From Campylobacter lari (lineage in GTDB: Bacteria; Campylobacterota; Campylobacteria; Campylobacterales; Campylobacteraceae): a stretch of 55,803 nucleotides of DNA. The DNA lies in NCBI RefSeq assembly GCF_004357905.1, contig NZ_SMTT01000008.1, positions 1-55,803 on the forward strand, in the 5' to 3' direction. Each line of letters begins with the position of its first letter. Positions within the stretch are counted from its first letter, which is position 1. A model generated the notes under the pieces. That model worked only from the letters and a program-made list of their open reading frames with translations. It made no database searches and was not told where the DNA came from. Shown piece after piece: positions 18,625-27,891 of the stretch. A program made the position numbers and the translations under genes.

Positions 18625-19228
18625 AAAAATCATTGCTATTAGCGATAGTCAAAATACCCAAGGAGATTTTTTAAATTTTATTGAAAAACTAAGTCAAAGT
18701 AGTATTGATGCTTTAGTGCTTAGAGAAAAACATTTAGATGAGTTAGAATATACTAAATTAGCCAAAGAAGTATTAAAAATTTTTAATAAAACTCAAAAAA
18801 TTTGCTTTTTGCATTATCATTATGAAGCTTGTTTAAAATTAAATCATCAATTTTTTCATGCTCCCTTAATAATTTTACAAAATTACCCACAAAGTTATAA
18901 AAAATTTGAGCTTTTGGGTACTTCCATCCATTCTAAAGAAGAATTAGATTTAGCTTATAAGTTTAAAGCAAATCATGCTTTTTTTGGGCATGTATTTGAA
19001 AGCTCATGTAAGGCTGATTTAACACCAAAGGGTATAAAAAATTTAAAAGATTTGTTAGAAGTTTCAAAAATACCCATTTATGCCATAGGTGGGATAAATA
19101 TCCAAACTATAAATCACTTAAAAGATTTAAATTTAGCAGGCGTATGTATAAGAGAAGCTTTGTATAAAAGTAAAGATGTAAAAAACTATGTTTTAAAGTG
19201 TAAAGATCTTTTAGTCCAAAAGGACTAA
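18614..19228 (+). CDS. TenI-like thiazole tautomerase / ThiE paralogue
   Basis: This 204-residue TIM-barrel protein is related to thiamine-phosphate synthase but is diverged. LREKHL, GTSIHSKEEL and AIGGIN are kept, while the IND and HIGQ pyrimidine-binding motifs seen in the ThiE at 40674-41300 are replaced. FGHVFESSCKADLTPKG resembles TenI, where a histidine drives isomerisation of the ThiG product. As last gene of the thiazole operon, tautomerase is the better reading. A weak or lost ThiE activity remains possible. Confidence 0.75.
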   Translation: MWDKKIIAISDSQNTQGDFLNFIEKLSQSSIDALVLREKHLDELEYTKLAKEVLKIFNKTQKICFLHYHYEACLKLNHQFFHAPLIILQNYPQSYKKFELLGTSIHSKEELDLAYKFKANHAFFGHVFESSCKADLTPKGIKNLKDLLEVSKIPIYAIGGINIQTINHLKDLNLAGVCIREALYKSKDVKNYVLKCKDLLVQKD

Positions 19229-19233
19229 AAGAT
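19206..19233. terminator. Bidirectional terminator between the thiazole operon and the DASS gene
   Basis: A perfect 12-bp stem (19206-19217 with 19222-19233) with an AAAA loop contains the stop codon of the tenI-like gene and touches that of the converging transporter. Both arms have A/T runs, so it can end transcripts from either strand. Confidence 0.75.
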
Positions 19234-20594
19234 TATAGCCAGAAAAAGTATGCAATTACTGCAAGTGCGATTGAGCAAAAGATATTTAATATAATCCCAA
19301 CTTTTACCATTTCTTGTTGTTTAATATGCCCTGTACCAAAAACTATAGCATTTGGTGGTGTAGCAACTGGTAGCATGAAAGCACAAGAAGCACCAATAGC
19401 AATGATTAAAGCAAGTCCTAAAGCAGGAACACCTAAAGTATCTGCTATAGAGATAAATAAAGGCACAAGTAAGGCTGCTGAAGCAGTATTTGAAGTAAAT
19501 TCAGTTAAAAATACTATAAAAAATGCCACAATTAAACCTATAATAAATAAATGTCCATTTTCTATAAATGAAATGATAGTATCAGCCATTACTTTACTAG
19601 CGCCAGAATCTCTTAATACTACACTTAGAGTGATGCCTCCACCAAAGAGCATTAATACACCCCAATCGGTATTTTTTTGTATATTTTTCCAATCAATTAC
19701 TTTAAAAGCACATACTAAAACAGCAGCCAATAAAGCAATAATCGCATCAAGATTTGCTATTTTGTGTCCAAAAATACTTGTGATGATAGGACTGATATTA
19801 CCACTAAAAATCCAAGATAGTGCAACGACTAAAAAGATTATTAAAGTGATGATTCTAGGTCTTGTAAGTTCTATATTTTCAGTATGTAAATCAACTTGTA
19901 GATTAAATTTAGGTTTAAACATAAAGTATAAAATTAAAATCATTGCAGGTAGGAAAATTAAAACAATAGGAATTCCGTATTTTAACCATTGTGCAAAAGT
20001 AATGTGTAATTGAGTGGCAACGATTGCATTTGGTGGAGTTCCTACTATGGTGCCTATACCACCTATACTCGCACTAAAAGCTATACCTAAAAGGATGAAA
20101 ACATAAGTATTTCTATCTTTTTGCGGATCAAGTGAAGCTAACATACCTATAGCAAGCGGAAGCATCATAGCTGCTGTTGCGGTATTACTCATCCACATAG
20201 ATAAAAACGCAGTGGTAATAAAAATATATAAACTAGAAAGGCCTAAATGCCCTTTTGCTAATGTTAAAATTTTATGTGCAATAAGTTTGTCTAATTTTTG
20301 ATGATGCATAGCTGCGGCCAAAGCAAAACCACCAAAAAATAAAAAGATATTAGAATCAGCAAAACCTGTTAAAGCTTTAGCGGTGGGTAGTAATCCCAAA
20401 ATAGCAGCTAAAACAGGTACTAAAATAGCTGTAATAGTAACATGCAAAGCCTCGCTAAGCCATAAAACGGCAATAAAAATTAACAAAGATAAACCTTGGT
20501 TTACTTTAGTTTCACCAAAAGGGGAAAAATAAAGCAAAGCGATAAATAACACTAAATCAGCAACGACTATAAGTGTTTTTGTATTTGAACTCAT
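19233..20594 (-). CDS. DASS-family (SLC13) anion/dicarboxylate transporter
   Basis: This 453-residue membrane protein has about 12 hydrophobic helices and the two repeated signatures of the divalent anion:sodium symporter family. SNTATAAMMLPLAI (first repeat) and TSNTASAALLVPLFI (second repeat) carry the SNT substrate/sodium motifs, and GGIGTIVGTPPN and ATPPNAIVFGTG are the paired glycine/proline loops. Likely substrates are C4-dicarboxylates, citrate or sulfate; none can be chosen from sequence. It is monocistronic, faces the thiazole operon, and has AAAGGAG before its ATG. Confidence 0.92.
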   Translation of the reverse strand: MSSNTKTLIVVADLVLFIALLYFSPFGETKVNQGLSLLIFIAVLWLSEALHVTITAILVPVLAAILGLLPTAKALTGFADSNIFLFFGGFALAAAMHHQKLDKLIAHKILTLAKGHLGLSSLYIFITTAFLSMWMSNTATAAMMLPLAIGMLASLDPQKDRNTYVFILLGIAFSASIGGIGTIVGTPPNAIVATQLHITFAQWLKYGIPIVLIFLPAMILILYFMFKPKFNLQVDLHTENIELTRPRIITLIIFLVVALSWIFSGNISPIITSIFGHKIANLDAIIALLAAVLVCAFKVIDWKNIQKNTDWGVLMLFGGGITLSVVLRDSGASKVMADTIISFIENGHLFIIGLIVAFFIVFLTEFTSNTASAALLVPLFISIADTLGVPALGLALIIAIGASCAFMLPVATPPNAIVFGTGHIKQQEMVKVGIILNIFCSIALAVIAYFFWL

Positions 20595-20736
20595 TTAACA
20601 ACTCCTTTAAAATATTGCAGTTTTGTAACATATTCTAAATGAATTTTCTTTTAAATATCAATTTTTGTATAAAATTTTTTCAATAAAATTATTCTTGTGT
20701 GAAAAAAAGTAAGTTTTAGTAAAATTTATTTGTTTT

Positions 20737-20745
20737 TGGTATAAT
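20737..20745 (+). promoter_or_regulatory. mapA promoter, extended -10
   Basis: TGG-TATAAT forms a near-ideal extended -10 element 52 bases before the mapA ATG. The rest of the 203-base gap between the divergent transporter and mapA is AT-rich and shows no gene. Confidence 0.6.
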
Positions 20746-20797
20746 TTTTGCTAATTAAAAATCATAAAATAATAAAGATGATTCTAAGGAAAAAAAG

Positions 20798-21445
20798 ATG
20801 TTAAAAAAAGTATTTGTATTTGTTTTAGCTTTATTTTTTAGCGCATGTGCTGTAAATTCTAAAAATCAAAGTGTTGCAAAAGTTAATGAGCTTATAAAAA
20901 TTCAAGCACAATGTTATAATCCTTCTGATTCTAAAGCATATGAAGCAAAAATTAAAGGCCTTGTGTATATTAGTGATGTGGGACTTAAGTATTGCGCAAA
21001 TAAAAGAACAATTGATAAAAGTGCTTCCTTAAAAAAAGTTTATATTCATAGGGTATATGATTTAAATGAGAATTTAAAATATTCTTCTTCTAATGGAAGT
21101 AATTATTACATCAATGAAAATTTCAACTATTATTTTTATGTGTTTTTAAAAGAAGAATTAGAAAATAGAGGTATAGTTGTAGTAGAAGATACACAAGATT
21201 CTCCTTATGTTTTAAGAGTAGATTTAAGTTTTAATGATTTTTATTCTAAATTTGATTCTAGTTCTTTATTTTCAATTATTGCTAGTCAATTGACACTAAA
21301 AGATATTAATACCAATAAAACTATTAATATTAAAACCAAACAAGAAGTTAAAGGTTTTTATAATATCAAAGATCTACCTTTTTTCACTCAGCTTCTTATA
21401 AAACAAGTGGCTAATAAATCTGCAGATATTATCAGCTCTTTGTGA
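20798..21445 (+). CDS. mapA: Outer-membrane lipoprotein MapA
   Basis: This 215-residue protein has a lipoprotein signal with the lipobox FFSAC, so Cys17 should be lipidated. The mature part contains KGLVYISDVGLKYCANKR and ends NKSADIISSL. Length and position before a ComF-like gene and gyrA match the Campylobacter MapA lipoprotein. Its exact role is unclear; it is best known as a species-typing marker and outer-membrane lipoprotein. AAGGAAAA precedes the ATG. Its TGA overlaps the GTG start of the next gene. Confidence 0.85.
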   Translation: MLKKVFVFVLALFFSACAVNSKNQSVAKVNELIKIQAQCYNPSDSKAYEAKIKGLVYISDVGLKYCANKRTIDKSASLKKVYIHRVYDLNENLKYSSSNGSNYYINENFNYYFYVFLKEELENRGIVVVEDTQDSPYVLRVDLSFNDFYSKFDSSSLFSIIASQLTLKDINTNKTINIKTKQEVKGFYNIKDLPFFTQLLIKQVANKSADIISSL

Positions 21446-22023
21446 GGTGTTTTAATTGCCATGGATTTTCCTTTGCGAGTTTTTGTCCAGCTTGCAAGGA
21501 AGAGCTTTTAGAATATTCTTTAGGTATAAGAGAACTTGAGGGAAATTTTAAAGTTTATTATTTTTATCAATATGAGCAAATTAAGCATTTGATTTATTTT
21601 AAACACAAATTTCAAGGCTATTTTGTTTTAAATGCTTTGGCAAAATTGAGTTTTGCTAAATTTGAGGATTTTTTTCAACCATCTTGCAAAATTAATGCTA
21701 TAGCTTTAGATGATAAAACATATAAAAATTACTCTCATACTGCTATTTTAACTAAATACTTAAATACTAAATTTATAAAACCTATGTATCACACCTTGCA
21801 AGCTAGTTCAGAATTTAAATATAGTGGTAAAAGTTTGAAATTTCGTAAAGACAATAAAAGATCTTATAAGCTTTTAAAGCGTCCAAAATATCCTGTAATT
21901 TTAGTAGATGATGTGATAACTACTGGATTAAGTTTATTAGAGGCAAAAGAGCTCTTAGAAAAAAATAATATTGAAGTGCTTTTTGCTTTAGTTTTGGCTA
22001 ATGCAAAATTTGATACAATATAG
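21442..22023 (+). CDS. ComF-like phosphoribosyltransferase-fold competence protein
   Basis: This 193-residue protein starts at a GTG overlapping the mapA stop (GTGA). It has an N-terminal zinc-finger-like set of four cysteines (CFNC and CPAC), then the type I phosphoribosyltransferase PRPP loop VILVDDVITTGLSL near residue 155. That arrangement is the ComF/GntX family, needed for DNA uptake in competent bacteria. In C. jejuni the gene between mapA and gyrA is, as I recall, the transformation gene ctsW. Transformation is the likely role; enzymatic activity is unproven. Confidence 0.8.
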   Translation: MRCFNCHGFSFASFCPACKEELLEYSLGIRELEGNFKVYYFYQYEQIKHLIYFKHKFQGYFVLNALAKLSFAKFEDFFQPSCKINAIALDDKTYKNYSHTAILTKYLNTKFIKPMYHTLQASSEFKYSGKSLKFRKDNKRSYKLLKRPKYPVILVDDVITTGLSLLEAKELLEKNNIEVLFALVLANAKFDTI

Positions 22024-22044
22024 GCATTAATTTTAAGGATTTTT

Positions 22045-24615
22045 ATGGAAAATATTTTTACTAAAGATTCAGATATTGAAAATATAGATATAGAAAGTTC
22101 TATAAAAAGTAGTTATTTAGATTATTCTATGAGTGTTATTATAGGCCGTGCCTTACCTGATGCTAGAGATGGGCTTAAACCTGTTCATAGAAGAATTTTA
22201 TATGCTATGAATGATTTAGGTGTTGGAAGTCGTAGTGCATACAAAAAATCAGCGCGTATAGTGGGTGATGTAATCGGTAAATATCATCCACATGGCGATA
22301 CAGCTGTATATGATGCTTTAGTAAGAATGGCGCAAGATTTTTCTATGCGTTATCCAAGCGTAGATGGACAAGGAAACTTTGGTTCTATTGATGGCGATGG
22401 TGCTGCTGCGATGCGTTATACTGAAGCTAGGATGACGATTTTAGCTGAAGAGCTTTTGCGTGATATAGAAAAAGATACGGTTGATTTTATACCAAATTAT
22501 GATGATTCTATGAGTGAGCCTGATGTTTTACCTGCTAGGGTTCCAAATTTATTGCTTAATGGTTCAAGTGGTATTGCAGTGGGTATGGCTACCAATATTC
22601 CTCCGCATAGCTTAAATGAGCTTATTGATGGTTTGCTTTATTTAATTGATAATAAAAACGCAAGTTTAGAAGAAATAATGCAATTTATTAAAGGACCTGA
22701 TTTTCCAACCGGCGGTATTATCTTTGGTAAAAAAGGTATTATAGAAGCATACCGCACAGGTCGTGGTAGGGTAAAAGTAAGAGCAAAGACCCATATAGAA
22801 AAAAGAGCTAATAAAGATATTATCGTTATAGATGAACTTCCTTATCAAACTAACAAAGCAAGATTAATAGAGCAAATCGCTGAACTTGCCAAAGAAAAAC
22901 AAATTGAAGGTATTGCTGAAGTTAGAGATGAGAGTGATAGAGAAGGAATTCGCGTGGTAATTGAGCTAAAACGCGATGCTATGAGTGAGATTGTGTTAAA
23001 TAATCTTTTTAAATCTACCACTATGGAAAGTACTTTTGGTGTGATTATGCTTGCTATACATAATAAAGAGCCAAAAGTTTTTTCTTTAATTGAGCTTTTA
23101 AATTTATTCTTAAATCATAGAAAAACTGTAATTATTAGAAGAACTATTTATGAGTTGCAAAAAGCTAGAGCTAGAGCACATATTTTAGAAGGTTTAAAAA
23201 ATGCACTAGATAATATTGATGAAGTGATAGCTTTGATTAAAAACTCTCCTGATAACCCAACGGCTAAAAATTTATTAATGCAAAAATTTGGTCTAAGCGA
23301 GCTTCAATCTAATGCTATTTTAGATATGAAATTAGGCCGTTTAACAGGTCTTGAGAGAGAAAAAATTGATAACGAATTAAGGGAATTATTAGCAGAAATA
23401 GAGAGGCTTGATCAAATTTTAAAAAGCGAAACTTTGCTTGAAAATTTAATCAAAGATGAGTTAAAAGAAATCAGAACAAAATTTGATGTACCAAGAATCA
23501 CTCAAATTGAAGATGACTATGATGATATTGATATAGAAGATTTAATACCAAATGAAAATATGGTAGTTACTATCACTCATCGTGGCTATATTAAGCGTGT
23601 TCCAAGTAAGCAATATGAAAAACAAAAACGCGGTGGTAAAGGCAAGGTTGCAGTTACAACTTATGATGATGATTTTATAGAAAGTTTCTTTACGGCAAAT
23701 ACACATGATACCTTGATGTTTGTTACTGATCGTGGACAGCTTTATTGGCTTAAGGTTTATAAAATTCCTGAAGGAAGTAGAACTGCTAAAGGCAAAGCTG
23801 TGGTTAATCTTATTAATCTACAAGCAGATGAAAAAATTATGGCAATTATTCCAACCACTGATTTTGATGAAAGTAAATCATTGTGTTTCTTTACTAAAAA
23901 TGGTATCGTAAAACGCACAAATTTAAGTGAATATCAAAACATTAGAAGCGTGGGTGTAAAAGCGATTAATCTAGATGAAAATGATGAACTTGTTACTGCA
24001 ATTATCGTAGCAAGGGATGAAAATGAAACTCAAGAACAAAATTATGAAGAAAATTTAGAAAATGAAATGCTTGAACCTAATGAAGAGCTTGATAATACTA
24101 TCGTTGGTAAAATGCTTTTTGCGGTTACTAAAAAAGGTATGTGCATTAAATTCCCACTTGCTAAAGTTAGAGAGATTGGCCGTGTAAGTAGAGGGGTAAC
24201 TGCGATTAAATTTAAAGAAAAAGATGATGAGGTTGTGGGTGCTGTTGTTATAGAAAATGACGCTCAAGAAATCTTAAGCGTAAGTGCAAAAGGTATAGGT
24301 AAGCGTACTGATGCTGGAGAATATAGACTTCAAAGTAGAGGTGGTAAGGGTGTTATTTGTATGAAACTTACTGCCAAAACAAAAGATTTAATCGGTATAG
24401 TCATAGTTGATGAAAGTATGGATTTAATGGCATTAACAAGTAGTGGTAAGATGATACGCGTTGATATGCAAAGCATTAGAAAAGCAGGTAGAAATACAAG
24501 TGGTGTAATTGTTGTTAATGTTGAAAATGATGAGGTTGTAAGCATTGCTAAGTGTCCTAAAGAAGAAGATGAGGAATTAGATGCTGAAACTAATATGGAT
24601 TTAAATTTAGAATAG
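22045..24615 (+). CDS. gyrA: DNA gyrase subunit A
   Basis: GyrA is the DNA-breaking subunit of gyrase. The 856-residue protein has the quinolone-resistance region [20 protein letters not shown], the catalytic tyrosine in [10 protein letters not shown], the GyrA coiled coil, and a C-terminal beta-pinwheel with the GyrA box QKRGGKG near residue 530. Codon 86 is ACA (Thr) at 22300-22302 and codon 90 is Asp, the quinolone-sensitive states. An acidic tail (EEDEELDAE) closes it. AAGGA precedes the ATG. It is followed by flgP after 61 bases. Confidence 0.98.
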   Translation: MENIFTKDSDIENIDIESSIKSSYLDYSMSVIIGRALPDARDGLKPVHRRILYAMNDLGVGSRSAYKKSARIVGDVIGKYHPHGDTAVYDALVRMAQDFSMRYPSVDGQGNFGSIDGDGAAAMRYTEARMTILAEELLRDIEKDTVDFIPNYDDSMSEPDVLPARVPNLLLNGSSGIAVGMATNIPPHSLNELIDGLLYLIDNKNASLEEIMQFIKGPDFPTGGIIFGKKGIIEAYRTGRGRVKVRAKTHIEKRANKDIIVIDELPYQTNKARLIEQIAELAKEKQIEGIAEVRDESDREGIRVVIELKRDAMSEIVLNNLFKSTTMESTFGVIMLAIHNKEPKVFSLIELLNLFLNHRKTVIIRRTIYELQKARARAHILEGLKNALDNIDEVIALIKNSPDNPTAKNLLMQKFGLSELQSNAILDMKLGRLTGLEREKIDNELRELLAEIERLDQILKSETLLENLIKDELKEIRTKFDVPRITQIEDDYDDIDIEDLIPNENMVVTITHRGYIKRVPSKQYEKQKRGGKGKVAVTTYDDDFIESFFTANTHDTLMFVTDRGQLYWLKVYKIPEGSRTAKGKAVVNLINLQADEKIMAIIPTTDFDESKSLCFFTKNGIVKRTNLSEYQNIRSVGVKAINLDENDELVTAIIVARDENETQEQNYEENLENEMLEPNEELDNTIVGKMLFAVTKKGMCIKFPLAKVREIGRVSRGVTAIKFKEKDDEVVGAVVIENDAQEILSVSAKGIGKRTDAGEYRLQSRGGKGVICMKLTAKTKDLIGIVIVDESMDLMALTSSGKMIRVDMQSIRKAGRNTSGVIVVNVENDEVVSIAKCPKEEDEELDAETNMDLNLE

Positions 24616-24676
24616 TAAAATTATTGGAATGCTTTTTGCTGTTTTAATAAAATCAAATAAATTGAAGGTGTAAAAA

Positions 24677-25186
24677 ATGAAAAAAGTTATTTTTATGTTT
24701 TGTTTAGCTTTGGGTTTTAGTGCTTGTGCACTAGATCAAAGAGGTGTGAATCCAAATCAGACTCAAGCAGCAAATTCTGATGTTGTGGTTCAAAAAGTTG
24801 ATAAAGATGATGTGCGTAACATCATTAGAGAAGAAAAAATGCTTGCAAATGATACAAGCACAGACAATGATCTAACTTTTACAGCGGTGGGTGAGGGTAT
24901 TGCTCCTTTAAATACGGTTTCAGTTGGTCAAGCTTTGGCTTTAGCTAAAAGAGCGGCAATTACCGATGCTTATAGACAATTAGCAAGTAAGTTGTATGGT
25001 GTCAGAGTTAATGGTAAAGATACAGTAAAAGATGCAATGCTTAAAAGCTCAACTATTACAGCGCAGGTAAATGGTTTGATTAAAAATGCAAGTGTTGTAG
25101 ATCAAGACTTTAAAGATGGTCTTTATAGAGTAAATGTAGAACTTAAAATTGATGCTGACAAGTGGAAAGAATTGTTTGCTTATTAA
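24677..25186 (+). CDS. flgP: Flagellar basal-disk lipoprotein FlgP
   Basis: This 169-residue lipoprotein (lipobox GFSAC, Cys17) belongs to the LPP20/FlgP family. It has the conserved TAVGEGIAP and LAKRAAITDAYRQLASKLYGV, an SHS2-like repeat also found in other outer-membrane lipoproteins. In C. jejuni FlgP builds the large basal disk under the outer membrane, needed for motility and stator placement. It overlaps flgQ by 25 bases. I looked for sigma-28 and sigma-54 boxes in the gap after gyrA and saw none convincing. Confidence 0.92.
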   Translation: MKKVIFMFCLALGFSACALDQRGVNPNQTQAANSDVVVQKVDKDDVRNIIREEKMLANDTSTDNDLTFTAVGEGIAPLNTVSVGQALALAKRAAITDAYRQLASKLYGVRVNGKDTVKDAMLKSSTITAQVNGLIKNASVVDQDFKDGLYRVNVELKIDADKWKELFAY

Positions 25187-25608
25187 TCCTCATAATTTTT
25201 AATGCTACTGCCCAAGATGAATTTATATTTTGGGCAGAACTTTCTAATAAAAATTTTATTCTTTATCATCAAAATGAAACTATTTCTATGGCTATGACTA
25301 AAAGTAAAAATAAAAATTTAGAATATGCTTGTGAGTTAGCATATACGCCAAGTGATTTGAAGTCTTTAATACGCAATGATTTTGGTATGGTGGCTGAAGA
25401 AAAGATGACAAAGCTGGATAAATTTAACTTTTTAAATGCTCACAAAAATGATTTAATTGATTGCTTTTTTAACTCAAAAATAGATGTAAAAGACTTTGTA
25501 AAAAGTGAACAAGCAAGTGCGCAAAGTGAAACTTATGTGAGAATTTTGCCGCTAAGATTTATAGTTGAATTTCACGATAATAGTGCCTTTGTATATTATC
25601 TTAAATAA
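25162..25608 (+). CDS. flgQ: Flagellar motility protein FlgQ
   Basis: This 148-residue protein begins at a GTG inside the end of flgP, an overlap of 25 bases. It has a hydrophobic signal segment (ERIVCLLILIIFNATAQ) and a periplasmic domain ending FHDNSAFVYYLK. In C. jejuni FlgQ stabilises FlgP and is needed for motility; identification rests on position, size and the signal peptide. The start is uncertain because no strong ribosome-binding site is visible, so coupling to flgP is likely. Confidence 0.8.
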   Translation: MERIVCLLILIIFNATAQDEFIFWAELSNKNFILYHQNETISMAMTKSKNKNLEYACELAYTPSDLKSLIRNDFGMVAEEKMTKLDKFNFLNAHKNDLIDCFFNSKIDVKDFVKSEQASAQSETYVRILPLRFIVEFHDNSAFVYYLK

Positions 25609-25670
25609 ATACAAAGCTTGCTTTTATAAAAATCAAGTTAAAATACTTAAAAAAATATTAAGAGTAAAAG

Positions 25671-26873
25671 ATGTATAAAAGTATCCCTCGTTATTTATTA
25701 TTTAAATACCTGCGTTTTGATAAAGATCAACCCTTTATTATGCTTTCAAAAATTTTAGCCTTTTTAGGTGTAAGTATAGGACTTTGTGTGCTTTTAGTTG
25801 CAATGGCCATTATGAATGGCTTTGATAAAGAATTTGAGAGAAAACTTTTTACTATGAATTACCCTATCACTATATTACCGCGTTTTGGAGCAAATGTAGA
25901 TGATAAATTATTACAAGAATTAAGAAGCAAATTTCCAAATTTATTATTTAGCCCTTATATTACTACTCAGGTTATAGCAAGAAATGATTTAAAATTGGAA
26001 GGCGGTATGCTTTTTGGGGTTAATTTTGAAGATGAAAAAAAGATCAATGAGGTAGTAGCTCAAGCTTTAGAAGATAAAAAATTAGATAATTTTGATATTT
26101 TAATTGGTAAGGGTTTAAAAGATGAATTTGGACTTGATTATAATGAAAAAATTACCTTAATTTTTTCCAATCTTAATGCAAGCGGACTTTCGCTTATTCC
26201 AAAAGTTAAAAGATTTGATGTTATGGCTGATTTTTCTTCAGGTTTGTTAGCTTATGATAAAGCTTATATGTATACAGATGTAAAAGCTTTAGCTAAGATT
26301 TTGTCATATCCCCAAGGAAGTTATGATGGGGTACATGTATATTCAAATAAGCCTTTTGAGGATATTAAACAAATTGAAGCTTTCTTGGGTGCAAGATATG
26401 CTAGTATAGGCTGGTGGGAGCAAAATGGAAATTTCTTTGCAGCATTAGCTTTAGAAAAAAGAGCTTTGTTTATAGTATTGATGTTGATTATTTTGGTCGC
26501 AAGTTTAAATATAGTAAGTTCTTTATTAATGATAGTAATGAATCGTCGTAGTGAGATAGCTTTGCTGCTTTCTTTGGGAGCTAGTAAGTTAGAGATTAAA
26601 AAAACATTTTTTTCTTTAGGATTTTTGATAGGTGGAGGTGGTATCGTAGCAGGTGTGATACTTGCAGCTATTGCTTTGTGGATACTTGGAAATTTTGACA
26701 TTATTTCTTTACCAAGTGATGTTTATGGCATGAGTAAGCTACCTTTGGAGCTTTCTTTTGTTGATTTTTGTACTACGATTTTTGGTGCTATTATGATTGT
26801 GAGCCTGTCTTCTTATTATCCTGCTAAAAAAGCAACACAAGTAGATATTTTAGATACTTTAAGAAACGAATAA
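25671..26873 (+). CDS. LolC/LolE-family lipoprotein-release ABC permease
   Basis: This 400-residue protein has one N-terminal transmembrane helix (ILAFLGVSIGLCVLLVAMAIMNGFDKEFERKL region), a periplasmic domain of about 220 residues and three C-terminal helices. FtsX/MacB-type signatures are NRRSEIALLLSLGAS and YYPAKKATQVDILDTLRNE. The permease helps move lipoproteins from the inner membrane to the LolA carrier. The partner ATPase LolD is not adjacent. It follows flgQ after 62 bases, and its stop lies inside a bidirectional terminator. A weak TAAAAT -10 candidate is at 25639-25644. Confidence 0.88.
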   Translation: MYKSIPRYLLFKYLRFDKDQPFIMLSKILAFLGVSIGLCVLLVAMAIMNGFDKEFERKLFTMNYPITILPRFGANVDDKLLQELRSKFPNLLFSPYITTQVIARNDLKLEGGMLFGVNFEDEKKINEVVAQALEDKKLDNFDILIGKGLKDEFGLDYNEKITLIFSNLNASGLSLIPKVKRFDVMADFSSGLLAYDKAYMYTDVKALAKILSYPQGSYDGVHVYSNKPFEDIKQIEAFLGARYASIGWWEQNGNFFAALALEKRALFIVLMLIILVASLNIVSSLLMIVMNRRSEIALLLSLGASKLEIKKTFFSLGFLIGGGGIVAGVILAAIALWILGNFDIISLPSDVYGMSKLPLELSFVDFCTTIFGAIMIVSLSSYYPAKKATQVDILDTLRNE

Positions 26874-26893
26874 ATTGAAAAATTTATTCGTTT
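26864..26893. terminator. Bidirectional terminator between the LolC/E-type gene and the copper operon
   Basis: A perfect 13-bp stem (26864-26876 with 26881-26893) around a GAAA loop contains the stop codons of both converging genes. The GAAA loop should be very stable. Confidence 0.75.
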
Positions 26894-27441
26894 AAGAATT
26901 TTTGAATTTCATTGAAAAAGTTTTCATAACTGATATCTTTAATGGTTTTAATAAATTTTCCATTCTCATCAATCAAATAAAATTCGCCACTATGTGCTAT
27001 AGAATATCCCATAGCGGAATCTTTAAGATTGATTTTTTCATATACTACGCCATAATTTTTAGTAACTTTTTCTAATTCTTTTTCATCTTTAGCAACCAAT
27101 GCAGTTGAATTTGGGTAAAAATACTTAACCCATTGGCTAGTTTGAGTTAAGTTGCTATCTCTTGCTGGATCTAGTGAGATAAATATCACATGAGCTTTTT
27201 CTTTATTTGGCATTTTTTCTAAAACATTAGCAATCAAGGCAAGCTCACTAGGACAGACATCAGGACAATATGTATAGCCAAAATATACAATTAGTTTTTT
27301 ACCGATAAAATCTTTTAGACTAAGTATGCCTTTTTCAGAATTTAAGTGAAAATTGTATTTGTTGTTTTCAAAATACTGCACAGATATAAAAAATACTCCA
27401 AAAATTACCACAATTAATAAAAAAATATTTATTTTTTTCAT
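26884..27441 (-). CDS. SCO1/SenC-family copper chaperone
   Basis: This 185-residue membrane-anchored thioredoxin-fold protein has an N-terminal helix (residues 4-22) and the copper motif CPDVC with Cys59 and Cys63, plus His150 in SIAHSGEFYLID. These three residues bind copper in SCO proteins, which deliver it to cytochrome c oxidase (here presumably the cbb3 type). It is the last gene of a three-gene set with a PCuAC-type chaperone, so a joint copper-delivery role is likely. Its start lies three bases after the middle gene. Confidence 0.92.
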   Translation of the reverse strand: MKKINIFLLIVVIFGVFFISVQYFENNKYNFHLNSEKGILSLKDFIGKKLIVYFGYTYCPDVCPSELALIANVLEKMPNKEKAHVIFISLDPARDSNLTQTSQWVKYFYPNSTALVAKDEKELEKVTKNYGVVYEKINLKDSAMGYSIAHSGEFYLIDENGKFIKTIKDISYENFFNEIQKFLNE

Positions 27442-27444
27442 ATT

Positions 27445-27891
27445 TTACCTCTTTACATCAAAGTCAAAATAAAAACCTAGTGGAGTTTCATCATCAAAAA
27501 GCTCTATTCTAAAACGCATTATATCTAGAGTGCAAGAACTTAAAACTAATTTAGCATGATAAGTATTGTTTATTTTTTTAAATTGTGGAACAATATCTCC
27601 CATATACATATTAAGTCCATAAACCCTAGCATTAAGTTTTTTAAACTCACCTAAATTGGTAATATTTAAATCAAGCTCATTTAATGTAGTAATAGGCTTT
27701 GGATTTAAATTTACTAAGACTTTTTTATCCTTAAAATTGTATTCACATTCTTGAATGTTTAGATCACATGTTAGAGGTGTTAAAGTGGTAATTAATTCTC
27801 TCTTTTTCCCGGTATTTGATGAATTGGTGTAAAAATAAGCCCCGCATATAGCAAAGACTATAGCTAAGGCAAAGACAAGTAGATTTTTCAT
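27445..27891 (-). CDS. Membrane-anchored hypothetical protein in the copper operon
   Basis: This 148-residue protein has an N-terminal signal anchor (LLVFALAIVFAICGAYFY) and a periplasmic domain with two cysteines (CDLNIQEC) and a third in LSSCTLDIMRF. It sits between a PCuAC-like and a SCO-like gene, with one-base overlap upstream, so it probably works in oxidase assembly or copper handling. No conserved family is recognised by eye. The clustered Met and Cys residues (GLNMYMGDIV) could bind metal, which is a guess. Confidence 0.75.
   Translation of the reverse strand: MKNLLVFALAIVFAICGAYFYTNSSNTGKKRELITTLTPLTCDLNIQECEYNFKDKKVLVNLNPKPITTLNELDLNITNLGEFKKLNARVYGLNMYMGDIVPQFKKINNTYHAKLVLSSCTLDIMRFRIELFDDETPLGFYFDFDVKR

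Noticed and set aside
19375-20013. 212-codon plus-strand frame inside the DASS transporter
   Set aside because: It is the antisense of a strongly recognisable transporter and contains no domain.
24616-24676. Sigma-28 or sigma-54 promoter for flgP
   Set aside because: A TAAA is present, but no CGAT follows at 15-17 bases, and no TGGCAC-N5-TTGC pattern is seen.
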